In this document: one piece after another, positions 1 to 3,335 of the stretch
How the letters are laid out: each line of letters begins with the position of its first letter
Numbering within the stretch: the stretch's first letter is position 1
From: CAMCSH01 sp043748535
GTDB lineage: Bacteria; Verrucomicrobiota; Lentisphaeria; Lentisphaerales; Lentisphaeraceae
Direction: 5' to 3'
NCBI GenBank assembly: GCA_043748535.1
Contig: JAYTMY010000220.1
Span: 1-6,257, forward strand
Length of the DNA stretch: 6,257 nt
Program-made: the position numbers and the translations under genes
The notes under the pieces: generated by a model
Databases searched by the model: none
Told to the model about the DNA's origin: nothing
Seen by the model: only the letters and a program-made list of their open reading frames with translations

Positions 1-17
1 ATCGGCAATCGGGCAAC

Positions 18-41
18 AAAAAGCCCGAGCGTAGCTCGGGC
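18..41 (-). terminator. Intrinsic terminator read on the - strand
   Basis: GCCCGAGC (23-30) and GCTCGGGC (34-41) form a perfect 8-bp GC-rich stem around a 3-nt loop. The five A residues at 18-22 become a U tract immediately after the hairpin when read on the - strand. On the + strand the hairpin is followed by GGATCAGG, so it lacks a U tract in that direction. No - strand gene is visible between here and the first + strand gene, so the transcript it would end is unknown. It may block antisense transcription or be the shared end region of a gene left of the window. Confidence 0.55.
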
Positions 42-58
42 GGATCAGGATGCAGCTA

Positions 59-86
59 GGGGGTGGCTAGGTAAGGAAGGGGGGGG
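59..86 (+). other. G-rich tract (G5, G2, G2, G2, G8)
   Basis: Within 28 bases the + strand has runs of 5, 2, 2, 2 and 8 G separated by short spacers of 1 to 3 bases. It lies between the left-edge hairpin and the putative promoter of the first paralog. The run pattern allows a two-tetrad G-quadruplex, but this is only inferred from composition. No open reading frame or promoter is evident in it. Confidence 0.4.
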
Positions 87-119
87 CTGAGTAGTAACGT
101 GAAATCATCGATTGCCCAC

Positions 120-149
120 TTGTCTTCACGCGGAACTTCACTGTACAAT
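120..149 (+). promoter_or_regulatory. Putative sigma70-type promoter of first paralog
   Basis: TTGTCT (120-125) matches the -35 consensus at four of six positions. It is followed after 18 bases by TACAAT (144-149), which matches the -10 consensus at five of six. A start site a few bases after 154 would leave a leader of about 15 nt that includes the GGGAG ribosome binding site. The same TTGTCT hexamer sits at the identical distance (51 bp) from the ATG of the second paralog. Sigma factor preferences of this organism are unknown, so the call rests on general bacterial consensus. Confidence 0.45.
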
Positions 150-159
150 GGTCTCAACC

Positions 160-164
160 GGGAG
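160..164 (+). promoter_or_regulatory. Ribosome binding site fixing start at 171
   Basis: GGGAG ends 6 nt before the ATG at 171. The second paralog has GGGAG at 957-961 with the same 6-nt gap to its ATG at 968. This shared arrangement selects 171 over the in-frame ATG at 99, which would add 24 unrelated residues and lies upstream of the putative promoter. Confidence 0.75.
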
Positions 165-170
165 CTAATC

Positions 171-872
171 ATGATCAGCAAGATTGAGATACGCTTCGAT
201 GACGATCCGCAGGGCAAACCCTTGATCTGGGATTTTGACTTTACTGTGACGCGCAGTGTTCATCTTGAAGCGAGCAAGCGCAAAGAGGAAGAGTGGACCG
301 CTTTGGAAAATGAAAAATGTCCTTCCTGCACGCTGGATCCAGCGGTCGATCCGCAATGTCCGGTGGCGGTGATTCTTGCCAGTTATGCCAAGGAACTGTT
401 TAATCGTCACTCGACCGATTCGGTGACGGTGCGGGCGTGGAGCGCCGCGGGGAGGCTCTTGGTCCTGCCCGGGATTCAACTTCAGGAAGTGACAGGTGAA
501 CTGGTCCGTCTCGCCGTCTTTCAATCGGGCTGTCCGATCGGCCGTAAGATGCGACGTGCGGTGGAGTTTTTGCCGCCCTTTCCCGATGACCAGGAGATTA
601 CCAAATCCTTCGCTTTGCATCTTGCTCTCGAGGACCGGAGGCACAAGCGGGCACTCTTCGAATTCGGCAAGAATCCCATCGTCAAGGACTTGAATGAATT
701 AACCAGCCTCTTTGAGTGTCTCAGCCGACGGATCCGGCCGATCACTCTTGGCGACGCCCAGGTCAACGGCGTACTCATCTATCACTCACTGGCGATGATG
801 ATGGCGATTTCACTACCTGAGCAGATTCAATCGTCGTTGAAAGAATTTTCGCCGAATGAATTCCAGGAATGA
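171..872 (+). CDS. Uncharacterised conserved protein, paralog 1 (DUF6901-like?)
   Basis: This gene encodes a 233-residue protein of unknown function. It has no signal peptide and no clear membrane segment, so it is probably cytoplasmic; residues 200-215 are hydrophobic but look more like a buried helix. Cysteines occur at C50 and C53 (CPSC), C63, C121 (in SGCPIG) and C183, all conserved in the neighbouring paralog, which suggests a metal site or structural thiols. The layout (acidic, beta-rich N-terminus, a CxxC followed by CPVAV, then a central SGCP motif and a helical C-terminal half) reminds me of uncharacterised proteins labelled DUF6901. That assignment is from memory and unverified. The start at 171 is chosen by the ribosome binding site and by exact length agreement with paralog 2. 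A putative promoter lies just upstream. The paralog follows after 95 bp with no obvious terminator between them, so co-transcription is possible. Confidence 0.85.
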   Translation: MISKIEIRFDDDPQGKPLIWDFDFTVTRSVHLEASKRKEEEWTALENEKCPSCTLDPAVDPQCPVAVILASYAKELFNRHSTDSVTVRAWSAAGRLLVLPGIQLQEVTGELVRLAVFQSGCPIGRKMRRAVEFLPPFPDDQEITKSFALHLALEDRRHKRALFEFGKNPIVKDLNELTSLFECLSRRIRPITLGDAQVNGVLIYHSLAMMMAISLPEQIQSSLKEFSPNEFQE

Positions 873-916
873 CTGGCTTTTTCGTCGGCTGGCGGAGAAA
901 TCCTTCGATCACCCTC

Positions 917-946
917 TTGTCTTGGCGTTGGACTTGGCTGTAAGTT
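917..946 (+). promoter_or_regulatory. Degenerate promoter copy upstream of second paralog
   Basis: TTGTCT (917-922) is conserved at the same distance from the start codon as in unit 1. The aligned -10 position (941-946) reads TAAGTT, which keeps only three of six consensus bases. This is the duplicated counterpart of the element at 120-149. It may be weak, be read by a different sigma factor, or be defunct, with the gene transcribed from the upstream promoter. Confidence 0.25.
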
Positions 947-967
947 AGCTACAACTGGGAGTCGATC

Positions 968-1669
968 ATGATCAGCAAGCTTGAGATACGCTTTGATGAC
1001 GACCCTCAGAGCAATCTCTTGATCTGGGATTTTGATTTCACCCAGACGCGCAGTGTTTTTCTCGAGGAGAGCAAGCGCAAGGAGGAGGCCTGGACCGCTT
1101 TGGGAAATGTCAAATGTCCGTCTTGCACTCTCGATGCGTCAGTCGATCCGCAGTGTCCGGTGGCGGTGATTCTCGCCAGTTATGCCAAAGAGCTGTTTAA
1201 TCGGCATTCGACGGATTTGGTGACGGTGCGGGCGTGGAGCGCTTCGGGCCGTCTCCTGATTTTGCCTGGGATTCAGCTCCAAGAGGTGACAGGTGAGCTA
1301 GTTCGCCTCGCCGTCTTTCAATCGGGCTGTCCGATCGGCCGTAAGATGCGACGCGCGGTGGAATTGCTGCCGCCTTTTCCCGCGGCCAAGGAGATTGCCA
1401 GATCCTTCGCCTTGCATCTTGCGGTCGAGGACGGAAAACACAAACGATCTCTCTTCAGCTTCGGTAAGAATAAGATCGAAAAAGACTTGGAGGATTTGAC
1501 CCAGCTCTTTGATTGCCTCAGTCGGCGGATACGCCCGATCACCCTCGGGGACGCCCAGGTCAATGGTGTGATCATTTATCACTCCTTGTCCATGATGATG
1601 GCGATTTCATTACCCGATCAGATCCAGTCGGCAATGAAAGAAATCTCGCAGGATGATGTAAAATCCTGA
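968..1669 (+). CDS. Uncharacterised conserved protein, paralog 2 (DUF6901-like?)
   Basis: This second copy of the duplicated gene also encodes 233 residues and aligns with paralog 1 without gaps, with about 189 of 233 positions identical. Differences cluster at the extreme C-terminus, around residues 139-180 and in the first 60 residues. Residues 59-132 differ at only three places. All five cysteines (50, 53, 63, 121, 183) are retained, including CPSC and SGCPIG. GGGAG at 957-961, 6 nt before the ATG, supports the start. No signal peptide or clear membrane span is seen. Its function is unknown. The reading frame is intact, and the retained core with diverged edges suggests both copies are under selection rather than one being a pseudogene. 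Confidence 0.87.
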   Translation: MISKLEIRFDDDPQSNLLIWDFDFTQTRSVFLEESKRKEEAWTALGNVKCPSCTLDASVDPQCPVAVILASYAKELFNRHSTDLVTVRAWSASGRLLILPGIQLQEVTGELVRLAVFQSGCPIGRKMRRAVELLPPFPAAKEIARSFALHLAVEDGKHKRSLFSFGKNKIEKDLEDLTQLFDCLSRRIRPITLGDAQVNGVIIYHSLSMMMAISLPDQIQSAMKEISQDDVKS

Positions 1670-1693
1670 TAGATTATGCCTTGGCTCTTTGCT

Positions 1694-1756
1694 GAAATCA
1701 TGTTTCTAAACTGTATCCAGAAAGTTTTTCTGTAAAAATGGTATGAACTCAGGAAC
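1694..1756 (+). repeat. Possible remnant of a third unit upstream region
   Basis: GAAATCAT at 1694-1701 lies 797 bp after the corresponding GAAATC of unit 2 (897). About 30 bases on, CTGTA followed by AATGGT (from 1730) and AAC...GGA..C matches the -10 to ribosome binding site segment of unit 1 (141-165), with roughly 20 of 25 positions identical and two gaps. No coding similarity to the paralogs follows. It may be the leftover start of a third unit and could supply a promoter to the DUF1552 gene, with a TAAAAA -10-like hexamer at 1733-1738. A small inverted repeat, CAGAAA (1718-1723) and TTTCTG (1727-1732), overlaps it. Chance similarity in such a short stretch cannot be excluded. Confidence 0.4.
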
Positions 1757-1804
1757 AAATGCTCGTCTCAGCTGGTCTGTAGACTTAGCAAGCAACCCCC
1801 AAGT

Positions 1805-1809
1805 AGGAG
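1805..1809 (+). promoter_or_regulatory. Ribosome binding site fixing start at 1817
   Basis: AGGAG ends only 1 nt before the ATG at 1811 but 7 nt before the in-frame ATG at 1817. The second spacing is the usual one, so translation most likely starts at 1817 and the protein begins MQLSRRR. Confidence 0.75.
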
Positions 1810-1816
1810 CATGACC

Positions 1817-3136
1817 ATGCAACTCAGCCGCCGCCGTACTCTGCAAGGCCTTTTCGGTCTTAGCCTGTCTCTTCCGTTTCTCGAAACCTACGGTGCTGAG
1901 GAGCTGAAAAATCCGGCCCGGCGCTTCTGCGCCATGTACACGGCAGATGGCATGAGCCTGCCGGCGGAACGCAATCATAAAACCGAATGGAACTGGTATC
2001 CGGATAAGACCGGCAGCGATTATTCCTTCAGCAAATCGACCGAGCCCTACGCTCCGCTGCGCTCGAAAATGACCTTCATCGGTGGTCTGCACCACAGCAA
2101 TGGCCCCTTGGCCGACCCCCACGTCTGCTCCGACATGTGGCTCACCGGCGCCCCCTTGCACAATCCCAAACCCGGCACCTACAACACCGTCTCGATCGAC
2201 CAGATTATCGCCCAGCAGACCAAGAAATTCTGCCGTCTGCCCTCGTTGGTCCTCTCTGTTGACGGCGGTGTCGGCATGCTTTCACGCACCGGCACCATTT
2301 CCTTCAACTCCGAAGGCCGCCCGATCCCCGCCGAGAACAATCCGCGCCAGATCTTCAACCGCCTTTTCGTCAGCAGCCGCGACTCCCTCGAAGGACAACG
2401 CCAGCTCTTGAAAAAGCGCATCAAGCTGGTCGATGCCGTGCTCGACAATTCCAAAGCTTTCAACAAGAAGCTCAGTCTCGCCGACCGCGAGAAGATGGAT
2501 CAGTACCTGACCTCGCTGGCGGAAGTCGAAAGCCGCCTCGAAGGCTCGGAGAAATGGATCGATATCCCGCTCAAAAAACAGGATCACTCGAAGCTCGACC
2601 TGATCGCTACCAACGAAGACCCGACCAAGTTCTACCCGGTCATGTTCGACCTCATCGCCCTCGCCTTCGATGCCGATATCACCCGCTCGGTCAGCTTCAT
2701 GCTCACCCGTGAAGACGGCATGGGCATCAGCGATACCTATCCGGTCAAACTCGGTCTCGGCAGCGGCCTTCATGGACTCTCTCACGCAGAGGATGAGAAA
2801 GGCATGCTCAACTTCGCCAAGTTTGACCAGTTCCTGGCGCAGCAAATCAGTCGCTTCGGCCAACGCCTGCAGAGCATGAACGAAGGCAATGGCAGCGTCC
2901 TCGACAACTCGCTCGTCCTCTTCGGCACCGGCGCCAGCACCACCCATAAATCGTTGAACCTGCCGCACCTCCTCATCGGCGGCAGCAACATGGGCCTCAA
3001 ACACGGTAGCTACATCCGCCATGAAAACGGCCTTCTCAGCGACCTCTTCGTCAGCTGCGCCAAAGCCATGGATGTCACCGTCGACAGCTTCGCCGATTCC
3101 ACCGGCGGCCTGAAGGCATCCATCTTCAAGGCTTGA
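1817..3136 (+). CDS. DUF1552 (HXXSHH) family secreted protein
   Basis: The gene encodes a 439-residue protein of the DUF1552 family (Pfam name HXXSHH), which has no established biochemical function and is abundant in Planctomycetota and Verrucomicrobiota. The N-terminus has a twin-arginine-like leader: SRRRTLQ (4-10), then a short hydrophobic stretch (about 11-22), with a plausible cleavage near residue 27. Export as a folded protein is therefore likely. Family landmarks include RRFCAMYTADGM early in the mature protein, FIGGLHH, a SIDQIIA motif, LPHLLIGG with a following KHGSYI, and a C-terminal DSFADSTGGLKAS. The namesake motif appears as HGLSHA (319-324), so the last histidine is replaced by alanine. 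DUF1552 genes often sit beside DUF1592/DUF1588-type or PSD1 cytochrome-like genes; none is visible here. A strong terminator follows, so the gene ends its transcription unit. Confidence 0.9.
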   Translation: MQLSRRRTLQGLFGLSLSLPFLETYGAEELKNPARRFCAMYTADGMSLPAERNHKTEWNWYPDKTGSDYSFSKSTEPYAPLRSKMTFIGGLHHSNGPLADPHVCSDMWLTGAPLHNPKPGTYNTVSIDQIIAQQTKKFCRLPSLVLSVDGGVGMLSRTGTISFNSEGRPIPAENNPRQIFNRLFVSSRDSLEGQRQLLKKRIKLVDAVLDNSKAFNKKLSLADREKMDQYLTSLAEVESRLEGSEKWIDIPLKKQDHSKLDLIATNEDPTKFYPVMFDLIALAFDADITRSVSFMLTREDGMGISDTYPVKLGLGSGLHGLSHAEDEKGMLNFAKFDQFLAQQISRFGQRLQSMNEGNGSVLDNSLVLFGTGASTTHKSLNLPHLLIGGSNMGLKHGSYIRHENGLLSDLFVSCAKAMDVTVDSFADSTGGLKASIFKA

Positions 3137-3165
3137 AACCAGTAACTGCGCCAAACGCCAAACTT

Positions 3166-3197
3166 CTCCCCGGCACTTCAATGCCGGGGAGTTTTTT
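3166..3197 (+). terminator. Strong intrinsic terminator after DUF1552 gene
   Basis: CTCCCCGGCA (3166-3175) and TGCCGGGGAG (3182-3191) form a perfect 10-bp stem with a 6-nt loop, followed directly by six T residues (3192-3197). It lies 29 bp after the stop codon at 3134-3136. It should isolate gcvP from the upstream genes. Confidence 0.93.
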
Positions 3198-3210
3198 GCC
3201 CCATCAGATA

Positions 3211-3279
3211 TCTACCGGATTCTGCAATAGAGTTTCAGTTGAAATTGACAAGTGAATGGCAAATCGGCTCTCTACCGGA
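3211..3279 (+). repeat. Direct repeat TCTACCGGA in gcvP leader
   Basis: TCTACCGGA occurs at 3211-3219 and again at 3271-3279, exactly 60 bp apart, in the non-coding region before gcvP. The pair brackets a TTGACA hexamer (3245-3250). This could be a paired operator for a regulator of glycine cleavage, or chance. No protein is known from the sequence to bind it. Confidence 0.3.
3245..3250 (+). promoter_or_regulatory. Possible -35 element of gcvP promoter
   Basis: TTGACA is a perfect -35 consensus hexamer located 86 bp before the gcvP start codon. No good -10 hexamer follows at 16-19 bp. A TGTAAT hexamer at 3294-3299 resembles a -10 box but is too far away to pair with it. The promoter is therefore only tentatively placed in this leader. 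Confidence 0.22.
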
Positions 3280-3287
3280 AAGAGGGC
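3267..3287 (+). other. Small hairpin in gcvP leader
   Basis: GCTCTCT (3267-3273) pairs with AGAGGGC (3281-3287) through seven pairs including one G-U, with the 7-nt loop ACCGGAA. The loop overlaps the second TCTACCGGA repeat. If transcription starts upstream near 3250, the hairpin would be in the 5' untranslated RNA. It does not resemble the glycine riboswitch consensus. Confidence 0.3.
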
Positions 3288-3335
3288 TCGGGGTGTAATC
3301 TTGGCGGCATCATTAAACCCCACGGAGACAAAGCC

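Larger units (their letters stand above)
101..1669 (+). repeat. Tandem duplication, two units of about 797 bp
   Basis: Unit 1 runs from about 101 to 872 and unit 2 from about 897 to 1669. The two start codons are 797 bp apart and both genes are exactly 702 bp including the stop. Similarity extends upstream of the genes: from the TTGTCT hexamers (120 and 917) to the ATG codons the units align without gaps, with about 36 of 54 positions identical. Further left, GAAATC at 101 and at 897 aligns with one single-base indel before the hexamer. The duplication therefore copied gene plus upstream region in direct orientation. The divergence, with many synonymous changes, shows it is not recent. Confidence 0.9.

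Noticed and set aside
99..170. 24-residue N-terminal extension of paralog 1 from ATG at 99
   Set aside because: Paralog 2 has no matching extension, the ribosome binding site favours 171, and the putative promoter lies within the extension.
873..967. Terminator between the two paralogs
   Set aside because: There is a T run near 888, but no stable stem precedes it.
1811..1816. ATG at 1811 as start of the DUF1552 gene
   Set aside because: The AGGAG ends 1 nt before it, too close for normal initiation. ATG 1817 has a 7-nt gap.
2282..3181. 299-codon open frame on the - strand
   Set aside because: It is a shadow of the DUF1552 gene, with the same biased antisense composition, and it overlaps the terminator.
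3198..3335. Glycine riboswitch before gcvP
   Set aside because: The leader is short and I cannot find the conserved aptamer core or tandem aptamer layout; only a small unrelated hairpin is present.
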